Shown here: positions 11,631 through 20,763 of the stretch, piece after piece
Layout: each line of letters begins with the position of its first letter
Numbering within the stretch: position 1 is the stretch's first letter
DNA from: Flavobacteriales bacterium
Lineage (GTDB): Bacteria; Bacteroidota; Bacteroidia; Flavobacteriales_G; JALEGO01
Direction: 5' to 3'
DNA: 64,000 bases
Assembly (NCBI GenBank): GCA_020628935.1
Contig: JAHDEG010000009.1
Coordinates: forward strand, 1 to 64,000
Program-made: the position numbers and the translations under genes
The notes under the pieces: generated by a model
Told to the model about the DNA's origin: nothing
The model's database searches: none
The model's input: the letters and a program-made list of their open reading frames with translations, nothing else

Positions 11631-12064
11631 AACAAGTTAAAATAATAAACAAATCAAAAAATGATCTCCCAAAGTATGAAACGGAAGGATCTGCAGGGGT
11701 AGATATTAGAGCAAACCTTGAAAACACTATTACACTCAACTCATTAGACCGAACATTAATTCCAACAGGCTTATATCTCGAAATTCCTCAAGGGTATGAA
11801 GCACAAGTAAGACCAAGAAGCGGTTTAGCAGCTAAATTTGGAATCACAGTACTTAACACCCCTGGAACCATTGATTCTGATTATAGAGGAGAAATAAAGG
11901 TAATACTCGTTAACCTTTCAAAAGAAGCATTTGATATTAAAAATGGCGAACGTATTGCTCAAATTGTTTTTGCAAAAGTAGAACAGGTAACATTTGTTAA
12001 TACAACCGAATTATCACTAACCGAGAGAGGTGAAGGAGGATTTGGATCTACCGGAAAAAATTAA
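11627..12064 (+). CDS. dut: dUTP diphosphatase
   Basis: [49 protein letters not shown]. Confidence 0.96.
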   Translation: MKQVKIINKSKNDLPKYETEGSAGVDIRANLENTITLNSLDRTLIPTGLYLEIPQGYEAQVRPRSGLAAKFGITVLNTPGTIDSDYRGEIKVILVNLSKEAFDIKNGERIAQIVFAKVEQVTFVNTTELSLTERGEGGFGSTGKN

Positions 12065-12067
12065 TTC

Positions 12068-12742
12068 ATGTTAAAGCAAGCAGTAATAATTTTATTCATT
12101 CTCTTATCCTCACAATTAAACGCTGCAGACAGTGTAACAGTGTATATTAGCTTAACTAATAACGCTGGTTACCCAATAATAAATGCGGATTTAGAAATGA
12201 CTTTATTACCTAATCAGGAGGTTATTCGGCTAAAAACAAATAGCCTTGGCAAGGCCAACTATAGAGTTGCATATTTAGGAAATAGATCGTGTGAGTTTAA
12301 AATAAAATATCGGGAAGATTTATATGCTTTTAATAATAACTACCAAATACCTGAACTATATGAGAAACCCGAGCTCAGAATCAAACTAAAATACGAACCT
12401 AAGTATTTAGTATTGAATGACGTAGAATTTACATTTCCAGAAGTTACTTTACAATGTAAATCACATAGAGAATTAAACGACTTAGTTGAAATGTTAAACT
12501 TAAAACCTAACATGAAAGTACGTTTAGTAGGGCACTGTAGCATGTTAAATGAGCAAGAGAGTAACCTAAGCGCTTCTCAAAATATGGCTGAGCAAGCAAA
12601 AGACTTTTTAGTTAAAGAAGGAATAAACGAAAACAGAATTAAAACCTCTGGTTTAGGTAGTAAATTACCAATAGTTGGTAATCATGTGCCGCAATTTAAA
12701 AAACGAAATACAAGACTAGAAGTTAAAGTTTTAAGTGACTAA
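12068..12742 (+). CDS. OmpA-family C-terminal domain protein
   Basis: Signal peptide; VRLVGHCS...NLSASQNMAEQAKDFLVKEGINENRIKTSGLGSKLPI...NTRLEVKVL OmpA-like fold. Confidence 0.8.
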   Translation: MLKQAVIILFILLSSQLNAADSVTVYISLTNNAGYPIINADLEMTLLPNQEVIRLKTNSLGKANYRVAYLGNRSCEFKIKYREDLYAFNNNYQIPELYEKPELRIKLKYEPKYLVLNDVEFTFPEVTLQCKSHRELNDLVEMLNLKPNMKVRLVGHCSMLNEQESNLSASQNMAEQAKDFLVKEGINENRIKTSGLGSKLPIVGNHVPQFKKRNTRLEVKVLSD

Positions 12743-12823
12743 TGTATATATCTTAACTTCATTTAAGAATATCTCTGTTAGAGATTATCTATCTTTGAAA
12801 ATCAATCATTCTATAACATTACT

Positions 12824-13834
12824 ATGAAAATTGTTATTCCAATGGCAGGCATGGGTAAAAGAATGCGCCCACACACGCTTACCACTCCTAAACCTCTGCT
12901 ACCTGTTTCAGGTGAACCAATAGTTGAAAGGCTTGTAAATAATATTGCGAAGTTAGTCAACACTCAAATAGAAGAAGTCTGTTTTGTAATTGGCAAATCA
13001 TTTGGTCAAGAAGTTGAAAAACACCTTATCTCCATAGCAGAAAAATTAAATGCTAAAGGCACAATTTATTATCAAACCGAAGCTCTAGGTACTGCACATG
13101 CTATTTATTGCGCCAAAGACTCTATAAATAATGAAACCATCGTTGCATTTGCAGATACGTTGTTTGATGCTAATTTTAAACTAGATAAAACAGCCGACTC
13201 CATTGTATGGGTAAAGCAAATCGAAGATCCAAGTGCATTTGGTGTAGTAACAACAAATGAATCAGGTGAAATAACTGGCTTTGTAGAGAAACCTGCTGAT
13301 TTTGTCTCTGACTTAGCTATTATCGGAATATATTACTTTAAAGACGGGGAAGAACTTAAAAAGCAAATCCAATATTTAATAGATAACAAAATTATTAAGG
13401 GAGGAGAATACCAACTAACCGATGTTTTAGAAAATTTACGAAAAGAAAACAAAGTTCTAAAAACAGGAGAAGTTGATGCTTGGATGGATTTCGGAAACAA
13501 AAACGTATTTATTTCTTCCGTAACACAGATTTTAAACAATCATAAAATAGCTAGTAAAAGCGATAACTTCGAAAACAGTACTATTATTGAGCCTTGCTTT
13601 ATAGGTGAAAACGTTAAAATTAAAAACTGCAAAATAGGCCCAAATGTTTCAATTGAGACAAATACAAAAATTACAGACTCTGTAATTAGCAATTCAGTTC
13701 TTATGGGTAATTCAAACATAAAAAACACTCATTTGAATAACAGTATGATAGGTAATTTTGTTACCATTAATGATGATAAAAAACCTAAAGAATTAAACAT
13801 GGGTGATTACAATACATTTACAGTACATGATTAA
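12824..13834 (+). CDS. Sugar nucleotidyltransferase (glucose-1-phosphate thymidylyltransferase-like)
   Basis: MKIVIPMAGMGKRMRPHTLTTPKPLLPVSGEPIVERL; C-terminal left-handed beta-helix-like repeats. Confidence 0.88.
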   Translation: MKIVIPMAGMGKRMRPHTLTTPKPLLPVSGEPIVERLVNNIAKLVNTQIEEVCFVIGKSFGQEVEKHLISIAEKLNAKGTIYYQTEALGTAHAIYCAKDSINNETIVAFADTLFDANFKLDKTADSIVWVKQIEDPSAFGVVTTNESGEITGFVEKPADFVSDLAIIGIYYFKDGEELKKQIQYLIDNKIIKGGEYQLTDVLENLRKENKVLKTGEVDAWMDFGNKNVFISSVTQILNNHKIASKSDNFENSTIIEPCFIGENVKIKNCKIGPNVSIETNTKITDSVISNSVLMGNSNIKNTHLNNSMIGNFVTINDDKKPKELNMGDYNTFTVHD

Positions 13835-15596
13835 AACCAAAACTCCCATATATATTCTATTAACCTTTAGCTTATTACTTTGCTTTGGCAATAATTCGTT
13901 TGCCCAAAAAAAGAAAAACCTAAAAGAGAAAATAAGCCTGAGCGAAAAAAAAAGACTTCAACTTGCCTCTATGTTTATAGATGCGAATAAAGAAAAAGCG
14001 CTAGGTAATTACGAGGTTTCTGCCGCTCTTTTTCAGAAGTGCCTTGAGTTAGACAAAAACAATGCTGCCTCTGCATACGAACTAAGTAAAATTTATTTAG
14101 GAGGCTCTATTTCCAGAACTGGAATAAACAAAGATCTTCTCAATAAGTCATTACAATTAGCAGAAAAAGCTGTTAAAGAAGATGAAACCAACATATGGTA
14201 TAAAGAGCTTTTAGCTCAAATTTACGATGTTAAAGGTGACGATAAAAACATACTTAAAACATACGATGAACTAATAGTACTAGATCCTAAAAACGTAGAG
14301 TATTACAGTGCCAAAGCAACCGTATTTGAAAGACAAAAAGATTACAATAAAGCTATTGAAACCTACAATAAAATTGAAGAAATCTTAGGCATTAACGCGA
14401 GCACATCCTTCAAAAAAAGTAAGCAATGGTTTATGCTCAAAAAAGAAGATAAAAGTATTAACGAAATTGAAAAACTAATTTCAGCATTCCCTCAAAACAC
14501 TGATTATTATCAAAAGCTTGCCGAAATTCACATGCTTAACGATAACGAAAACAAAGTTATCGAAACCTATGAACGACTTAAAAAAGTAGATCCTGAAAAC
14601 GGACAAATACATTTGTACTTATATGAAATGTATATCAAAAAAAATGAACCCGAAAATGCTTATAAAGAAGCTCAATTACTGTTTCAAAATGAACTTATTG
14701 ATATAGATAAGAAGGTAAAAATTGCATTAAACTATTACATCCTCACAGAAAAAGACTCTAGTTATAAGCCAAAAACAGAAGAACTAATTGATCTTTTAAT
14801 GACTGTAAATCCTGATGAAGCTAAATCATTTGCTATTGCTGGTGATTACTATTTAAGAGAACAACAAAAAGAAAGAGCTTTAAACTACTTTATTACGGCA
14901 GTAAACCTCGATCAAAATCGCTACCCAATTTGGACGCAAGTATTTTTAACTGCTGCCGAACTTAATAAACACGATACAATTATTGCACTTGGCGAACAAT
15001 GCAAAGAGTTTTTCCCAAATCAACCAACACCCTATTACTTTAAAGGAATTAGCTTGTTGCAATTAAACAAAAATGAAGCCGCAATAGAAGAACTAGTTTC
15101 AGGGAAAAACATGGTATACGACAACCTACCGCTATTAATGCAATTTAATTCTCTATTGGGTGATGCCTACAATAACACTAAACAGTATAAAAAATCTGAC
15201 GAAGCTTATGAAAGTGTTTTAGCTTTAGACTCAAACAATATTCAAGTATTAAATAACTATGCCTACTATTTATCTGTAAGAAAAGAAAAATTAAATAGAG
15301 CTCTTGAAATGTCTAAAAAAACAGTTGATTATGACTCCGAGTCCAGCACCTTTGCAGATACATATGGATGGATATTTTATCAAATGAAACAGTATAACGA
15401 AGCTGAAAAATGGATTAAAAAATCTATAGAATTAGGAGGCGACAACAGCGGAATTATTGTTGAACACTTAGGCGACATTTACTTTCAACAAAATAAAATT
15501 GAGCTCGCAATTCAACAATGGAAAAAAGCACTTAAATTAGGTGGTACTACTGAAAATTTAGAAAAAAAGATTAAAGATAAAAAGCTATATGAGTAA
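13827..15596 (+). CDS. TPR-repeat protein with signal peptide
   Basis: ORF track starts at 13803; ATG at 13827 gives MIKTKTPIYILLTFSLLLCFGNNSFAQ signal peptide and short overlap with upstream gene; multiple TPRs. Confidence 0.85.
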   Translation: MIKTKTPIYILLTFSLLLCFGNNSFAQKKKNLKEKISLSEKKRLQLASMFIDANKEKALGNYEVSAALFQKCLELDKNNAASAYELSKIYLGGSISRTGINKDLLNKSLQLAEKAVKEDETNIWYKELLAQIYDVKGDDKNILKTYDELIVLDPKNVEYYSAKATVFERQKDYNKAIETYNKIEEILGINASTSFKKSKQWFMLKKEDKSINEIEKLISAFPQNTDYYQKLAEIHMLNDNENKVIETYERLKKVDPENGQIHLYLYEMYIKKNEPENAYKEAQLLFQNELIDIDKKVKIALNYYILTEKDSSYKPKTEELIDLLMTVNPDEAKSFAIAGDYYLREQQKERALNYFITAVNLDQNRYPIWTQVFLTAAELNKHDTIIALGEQCKEFFPNQPTPYYFKGISLLQLNKNEAAIEELVSGKNMVYDNLPLLMQFNSLLGDAYNNTKQYKKSDEAYESVLALDSNNIQVLNNYAYYLSVRKEKLNRALEMSKKTVDYDSESSTFADTYGWIFYQMKQYNEAEKWIKKSIELGGDNSGIIVEHLGDIYFQQNKIELAIQQWKKALKLGGTTENLEKKIKDKKLYE

Positions 15597-16416
15597 GCTA
15601 TCAAAAATCTTAATCCTTTCTTTTTCAGTTCATTTATTACTGAACTCATGTAAGTCAAAAAAAGGACTTTTTAGAAACAAAAACACAGCTAAAAGCTCAC
15701 AAGAATCAATAAAAAACTACCTTAAAGACAGTATAGCAATATCTCCCAAAATCAAATTTTTAAGCTTTAAATTAAACGGGAAATATGAGTGTAAAGAAAG
15801 AAACTTACCAATAAAAGCGAGCGTAAGAATTTATAAGGACAGCCTAATTTGGGCTTCAATCACTCCTCTATTGGGAATTGAGGTAGCAAGAGTACTAGCA
15901 ACAACAGATTCTGTATTTGTAATTAATAGACTACAAAGCCAGGTTATGAAAGGCTCAGTTAAAAATTTTACAGAGCAATATAATATTTCAAACGGGTTAG
16001 AGTCAATAATTAATGTCATTTTAGGAAGAGCTTTTTTACCCGATACACTTGTAAATAGTAAAACAATGGTAAGAAATAAAGACACTCTATCTGTACTAAC
16101 CACATTTAACGCATTTGATATAAAAACTAATTTACCCGACACCTATAATTATAAAACCAATATTATAAAGAAAGAGCAAAAAATTGTCAGTCAAAACATA
16201 GCTAAACATAACAAAAGCCAGTCTTTAGGAGCTTCCTATTCAGATTTTCAAAACATCTCCTTCGAAAACGGAGTATTTGCCATACCTTTTCAACAATCAT
16301 TTCATATTTTTGATGGAGATGATATTAAAATTGAAGGAAAACTTAGTAAAATGGACACTGCAAAATGCATGTTCCCGTTTAATATATCAAAGAAGTACGA
16401 AGTTGTCTATTTCTAA
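15589..16416 (+). CDS. DUF4292-like lipoprotein
   Basis: Lipobox LLLNSCKSKKG; position between TPR and M23 genes. Confidence 0.7.
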   Translation: MSKLSKILILSFSVHLLLNSCKSKKGLFRNKNTAKSSQESIKNYLKDSIAISPKIKFLSFKLNGKYECKERNLPIKASVRIYKDSLIWASITPLLGIEVARVLATTDSVFVINRLQSQVMKGSVKNFTEQYNISNGLESIINVILGRAFLPDTLVNSKTMVRNKDTLSVLTTFNAFDIKTNLPDTYNYKTNIIKKEQKIVSQNIAKHNKSQSLGASYSDFQNISFENGVFAIPFQQSFHIFDGDDIKIEGKLSKMDTAKCMFPFNISKKYEVVYF

Positions 16417-17575
16417 AATTTTATTTTTTCTACTCCTATCAGTTTCTATATCAGATATAGCTATTGGCCAATCAGATCCCAAAAAGCTGGAAGCTAAGAA
16501 AAAAGCTATTCAAAAGCAGCTAAAAGAAACAAACGCTCTACTTAGCACTACAAAGAAAAACCAAAAAGCAACACTTCAAGAATTAGAACTAATAAAAGCT
16601 AATTTAGGAGCTCGAAAAGAATTAATAAGTACAATTAGACAAGAAATAAACCAAATTGATGAGCAAATTGAAGAAACAAATGATATTATTTCTTCCATGC
16701 AATCCGACTTAAAAAACTTGAAAGATGAGTACGCAAAAATTATTGTAGAATCTTACAAAAACCGATCTAAGTACGATCGTTTAATGTTCATACTCGCTTC
16801 AGACAATTTTAACCAAGCCTACAAACGTTACAAATACCTTCAGCAATATATAGAATACCGCCAACAGCAGGCCAGTTTAATTCAAGAAAGCCAAACCAAC
16901 CTTAATAACAAAGTAGAGCAGCTAACTCAAATAAAAAACAAGAAATTAGGTCTCCTTCAAAATAAAAACAGCGAAAAAAAGTCGCTCGACTCAGAAAGAA
17001 AAAAACAAGAAGAAACCATAAATAAACTAAAAAGCAAAGAAGGAGAACTTAAAGATCAACTTAAAAAGAAACAAAAAGAACTTAAAAAATTAGACGCGGC
17101 CATTAAAAAAGCAATTGACGAAGCAAACAAAAAGGGAGCTCTAAATAAAGCAGAAGTTAAGCTCATGGCAGAGTTTGAGAAAAACGTTGGCAAACTCCCC
17201 TGGCCTGTTTCAGGTAAAATAACCGGCAAATTTGGCCGACAGCAACACCCTGATTTACCAGGCATTTATATTGACAACGATGGAATTAACATAACCCCCA
17301 TTTCAGGCAAAACAGTAAAAGCAGTTTTTGATGGCGAAGTAACCATGGTAGTAATTATTCCCAATGCTGGTAAGGGCGTACTTGTAAGACATGGTAAATA
17401 TATAAGTGTGTATTTTCAAATGGATGAAATTAACGTAAAAAAAGGTCAGCAAGTAACTACGGGAACAGTTTTAGGCACAGTAGGAAATAACGAAAACGGA
17501 CTGCCCGAGTTACGTTTCGAAATAAGAAAAGGTAAAATAGCCCTTAACCCTAACAAGTGGCTAAGAAAAATGTAA
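16403..17575 (+). CDS. EnvC-like murein hydrolase activator / M23 peptidase
   Basis: Coiled coil then LPWPVSGKITGKFGRQQHP...VRHGKYISVYFQM...VGNNENGLPELRFEIRKG. ORF track starts at 16277, but in-frame TTG at 16403 gives signal peptide (L/M)SISKILFFLLLSVSISDIAIGQ. Confidence 0.85.
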   Translation: MSISKILFFLLLSVSISDIAIGQSDPKKLEAKKKAIQKQLKETNALLSTTKKNQKATLQELELIKANLGARKELISTIRQEINQIDEQIEETNDIISSMQSDLKNLKDEYAKIIVESYKNRSKYDRLMFILASDNFNQAYKRYKYLQQYIEYRQQQASLIQESQTNLNNKVEQLTQIKNKKLGLLQNKNSEKKSLDSERKKQEETINKLKSKEGELKDQLKKKQKELKKLDAAIKKAIDEANKKGALNKAEVKLMAEFEKNVGKLPWPVSGKITGKFGRQQHPDLPGIYIDNDGINITPISGKTVKAVFDGEVTMVVIIPNAGKGVLVRHGKYISVYFQMDEINVKKGQQVTTGTVLGTVGNNENGLPELRFEIRKGKIALNPNKWLRKM

Positions 17576-17681
17576 AATAACCAGGGCGTAACCCCGCTAT
17601 TCGCGCGGTCGGGTTTTACCCTACAGCTCCTCGCTCGCAAAGCTCTCTGTGGGGTTTCCACTTCACCCCCTTACGCAAAAT
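17531..17681 (+). repeat. Direct repeat pair I, copy 1: 45 nt of M23 CDS 3' end plus GGGCGT...ACGCAAAA repeat (core 17584-17680)
   Basis: 151 nt aligning ungapped to 19827-19977 with 4 mismatches. Confidence 0.97.
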
Positions 17682-17977
17682 AGCTTCATTACAAGGCTAA
17701 AACAGTTTTATTTGAACCATTAACTGACTAAAGCTACTCGCTAATATTTGCACTAACAAAGTCGATAATTTCAAAGATTGGAATATTAGTTATTCCATTA
17801 ATAATTTCATATTTATACGTGTTTAGAGTTGGCGAAAGTATTATCTATATAATATCATCAGATATGCATAACTTAAAAGAAATAACCATAAGTGAACTAC
17901 AACTATTAAAAGTATTATTGCAGAACAAATGTTAGCAATATATAAAGTATTAATCATCAATATATAATTCATCTCCT

Positions 17978-19618
17978 ATGAACGATTCCCGATTTCCTGA
18001 ATTATCCTCCAAACAAATACAAAACCTATCCAAGCTTGGTGTAGAAGAACATTTCAATGAGCCAACTCGTATTTTTTCTTTAGGAGATTATCAATACGAC
18101 TTTTTTGTAGTGTTAAAAGGAAAAATATTAGTGACTGATGCAGGAGACCACTCAAATATAATTGCCGAACACACAAAGGGACAATTTTCAGGAGATTCAG
18201 GAATGTTATCTAACCGAAGGGCTCTTTTTAATGCTACAACAACTTCAGACACTAATTTATTAAGAATTACACCAGAAAACCTAAAAACCGCGATTTCAAC
18301 CTACAGCGACATTAGTGATGTATTACTAAACGCTTTTTTATTGCGAGATGAAACTGTGCTGAAAGATTTTGAGGGAGGAATTAAAGTTTTTGGCAAGAGC
18401 GATTCCAATAACACATATACCATTCGCGACTTTATGGAAAAAAATCATATTTGGCATACGTTTGTCGATGTGGAGAAATCTGAAGTGTCTTTAGAGTTAC
18501 TAGAACAATTTAACCTTGATACAACTGATTTTCCAATTCTTATAGATAGCGATGGAAGAGTAGCTGTTAACCCTAGCATTAAGAATCTAGCTAAGTATAC
18601 GGGTGTATTAATGGATTTTGAGGATGAAATTTTTGATGTTTTGGTCATCGGAGCTGGGCCAGCAGGATTAGCCGCAAGTGTTTATGCCGCCTCCGAAGGA
18701 TTAAGTGTAGTAACTATTGACTGCAATGCCCCTGGCGGACAAGCTGGTAAAAGCTCAAAAATTGAAAACTACTTGGGTTTTCCAACAGGAATTTCCGGTG
18801 GTGACCTTGCAAACAAGGCGTACATACAAGCACAAAAATTTGGTTGTAAAATATCCATTCCCCACAAGGCAGAAAAATTTGAATACAATGGAGATTACTA
18901 TTTAGTAACAGTTTCAAATAGTAATATAATTAAAACCAGAACTATTGTAGCAGCAACAGGTGCCAAATACCAACGATTACCAGCAAAAAACCTTTCCAAA
19001 TTTGATGGAATCGGAGTATATTACAGTGCTACAGGAATGCATGCAGCTCAATGTAAAGACTCAGATATTGGAGTTGTTGGCGGAGGCAATTCTGCTGGCC
19101 AAGCCGCTTTATTTTTATCTGATTTTGCCAGTAAAGTTTATATAATTTTAAGAGGAGATGATTTAGGGGCTAAAATGAGTGATTATTTGGTTCAAAGAAT
19201 AATAGCCTGCGAAAACATAGAAGTATTGCTTAATACTAGCGTTACTGAGCTTAAAGGAAATACACAGTTAGAGTCTTTACTTATAAAATCAAAAAACGGT
19301 AAAGAAGAAGAGAAAAACATAACAAATCTTTTCACGTTTATTGGCGCAAAACCAAGCACTGATTGGTTAAACAATCTGGTTGAAACAGACGAAAAAGGAT
19401 TTATTTGTACTGGAAATTCAATTTCCTCAGAATCAATTGCTAATTCAGAGGCCTTCAAAAATAGATTGCCTTATAATTTTGAAACAAGTACCTGTGGATT
19501 TTTTGCTGTAGGAGATGTGCGAAAAGGTTCAGTAAAGCGGGTTGCGTCAGCTGTGGGAGAAGGATCTGTAGTCGTGAGCGAAATTCATAGTTATCTATCG
19601 CTTCGAAGAGATAATTAA
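17978..19618 (+). CDS. Cyclic nucleotide-binding domain / thioredoxin reductase-like FAD oxidoreductase fusion
   Basis: N-terminal CNMP-type barrel (FFVVLKGKILVTD...GQFSGDSGMLSNRRALFNATT), middle Grx-like segment, C-terminal VIGAGPAGLAASVYAASEGL...GGGNSAGQAALFLS; canonical CATC replaced by SATG. Confidence 0.88.
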   Translation: MNDSRFPELSSKQIQNLSKLGVEEHFNEPTRIFSLGDYQYDFFVVLKGKILVTDAGDHSNIIAEHTKGQFSGDSGMLSNRRALFNATTTSDTNLLRITPENLKTAISTYSDISDVLLNAFLLRDETVLKDFEGGIKVFGKSDSNNTYTIRDFMEKNHIWHTFVDVEKSEVSLELLEQFNLDTTDFPILIDSDGRVAVNPSIKNLAKYTGVLMDFEDEIFDVLVIGAGPAGLAASVYAASEGLSVVTIDCNAPGGQAGKSSKIENYLGFPTGISGGDLANKAYIQAQKFGCKISIPHKAEKFEYNGDYYLVTVSNSNIIKTRTIVAATGAKYQRLPAKNLSKFDGIGVYYSATGMHAAQCKDSDIGVVGGGNSAGQAALFLSDFASKVYIILRGDDLGAKMSDYLVQRIIACENIEVLLNTSVTELKGNTQLESLLIKSKNGKEEEKNITNLFTFIGAKPSTDWLNNLVETDEKGFICTGNSISSESIANSEAFKNRLPYNFETSTCGFFAVGDVRKGSVKRVASAVGEGSVVVSEIHSYLSLRRDN

Positions 19619-19826
19619 AGGAATAAATAGTTTGTAAATAATCTACAATCCCCCAAAAAAAATTCTTTATTTAAAACACTATAATACTACAGAAGTGAAA
19701 ATTGTACAATACAATGGGAGCGGAATAATAAATATTAACGGGAAATAACTTGCCTAAACGGCATCTTCTATTGCCTGTTCTGAATTCATTATAATTAACC
19801 AGCCATATAACAAATAAATCACTAGC

Positions 19827-19977
19827 GGTAAAATAGCCCTTAACCCTAATAAGTGGCTAAGAAAAATGTAAAATAACCAGAGCGTAACCCCGCTATTCGC
19901 GCGGTCGGGTTTTACCCTACAACTCCTCGCTCGCAAAGCTCTCTGTGAGGTTTCCACTTCACCCCCTTACGCAAAAT
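19827..19977 (+). repeat. Direct repeat pair I, copy 2: orphan copy of M23 gene tail (GKIALNPNKWLRKM*) plus GGGCGT-type repeat (core 19880-19976)
   Basis: 151 nt, 4 mismatches to 17531-17681, all transitions. Confidence 0.97.
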
Positions 19978-19984
19978 TGTATTT

Positions 19985-20758
19985 TTAAAACACCCCATAA
20001 AGCTTCGCTACAGAAACAGCAAGCATCAAATAAAAAAGAATTTTAACAACACTATTTCCTTTCGGGCTCTCGGTGGCGATTTTAGCACCTATCCATCCTC
20101 CCAAACCTTGGCCCAATGCCAATACTCCAGCAATTTTCCACTCAATTAACCCATAATACATAAAAAGTATAATAGTAGGTAGGCTATATGTAGCAACAAC
20201 TAAATTTTTAATTGCATTTGTTTCATCGGCAGGTTTCCCCTGTAAAAAGTGTAGAAATCCAAAAAAAATCAACCCAAAACCAGCCTGAATAAATCCTCCA
20301 TAAAACCCCAAAATAGAAATAACAATAATACTTACATATAAGGGAATAGTAAATAAACCAGCTTTACCCTTAAAAACAACATCTTTTATATTTAAAAAAA
20401 CAATTAAAACTACCAAACAGCTTATAACAGTTTTAACAACCCAAGCCATACTCTGCTCGGTTACATTAGAGGCAATATAAGCGCCTATTAAAGCTGTTAT
20501 TACAGATGGCAACACATAATATAGTAGATGCTTTTTACGAATTAACCCCTTCCTTATAAAGGAGTAAGAGCTAACAGAAGTTTGTACAAAAATACCTAAA
20601 CGGTTAGATGCATTTGCAGACAACGCAGGTAAACCAACCATCATCAAAAAAGGAAGTGTTATTATAGATCCTCCCCCAGCTAATGTATTAATAACACCAA
20701 CTACAGCACCCAATACAAAAGTAGCTACAAGCTGAATTAATCCATTATCAAATTCCAC
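19985..20758 (-). CDS. TauE/SafE-family (TSUP) membrane permease
   Basis: GAVVGVINTLAGGGSIITLPFLMMVGLPALSANASNRLG...GFYGGFIQAGFGLIFFGFL. Confidence 0.9.
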   Translation of the reverse strand: MEFDNGLIQLVATFVLGAVVGVINTLAGGGSIITLPFLMMVGLPALSANASNRLGIFVQTSVSSYSFIRKGLIRKKHLLYYVLPSVITALIGAYIASNVTEQSMAWVVKTVISCLVVLIVFLNIKDVVFKGKAGLFTIPLYVSIIVISILGFYGGFIQAGFGLIFFGFLHFLQGKPADETNAIKNLVVATYSLPTIILFMYYGLIEWKIAGVLALGQGLGGWIGAKIATESPKGNSVVKILFYLMLAVSVAKLYGVF

Positions 20759-20763
20759 TAAAC

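Noticed and set aside
17446-17661. Minus-strand ORF METPQRALRARSCRVKPDRANSGVTPWLFYIFLSHLLG...
   Set aside because: Arises from the repeat and antisense of the M23 gene tail; its similarity to the ORF at 19754-19957 reflects the DNA duplication, not a protein family.
19754-19957. Minus-strand ORF METSQRALRARSCRVKPDRANSGVTLWLF...
   Set aside because: Same repeat-derived artefact as 17446-17661.
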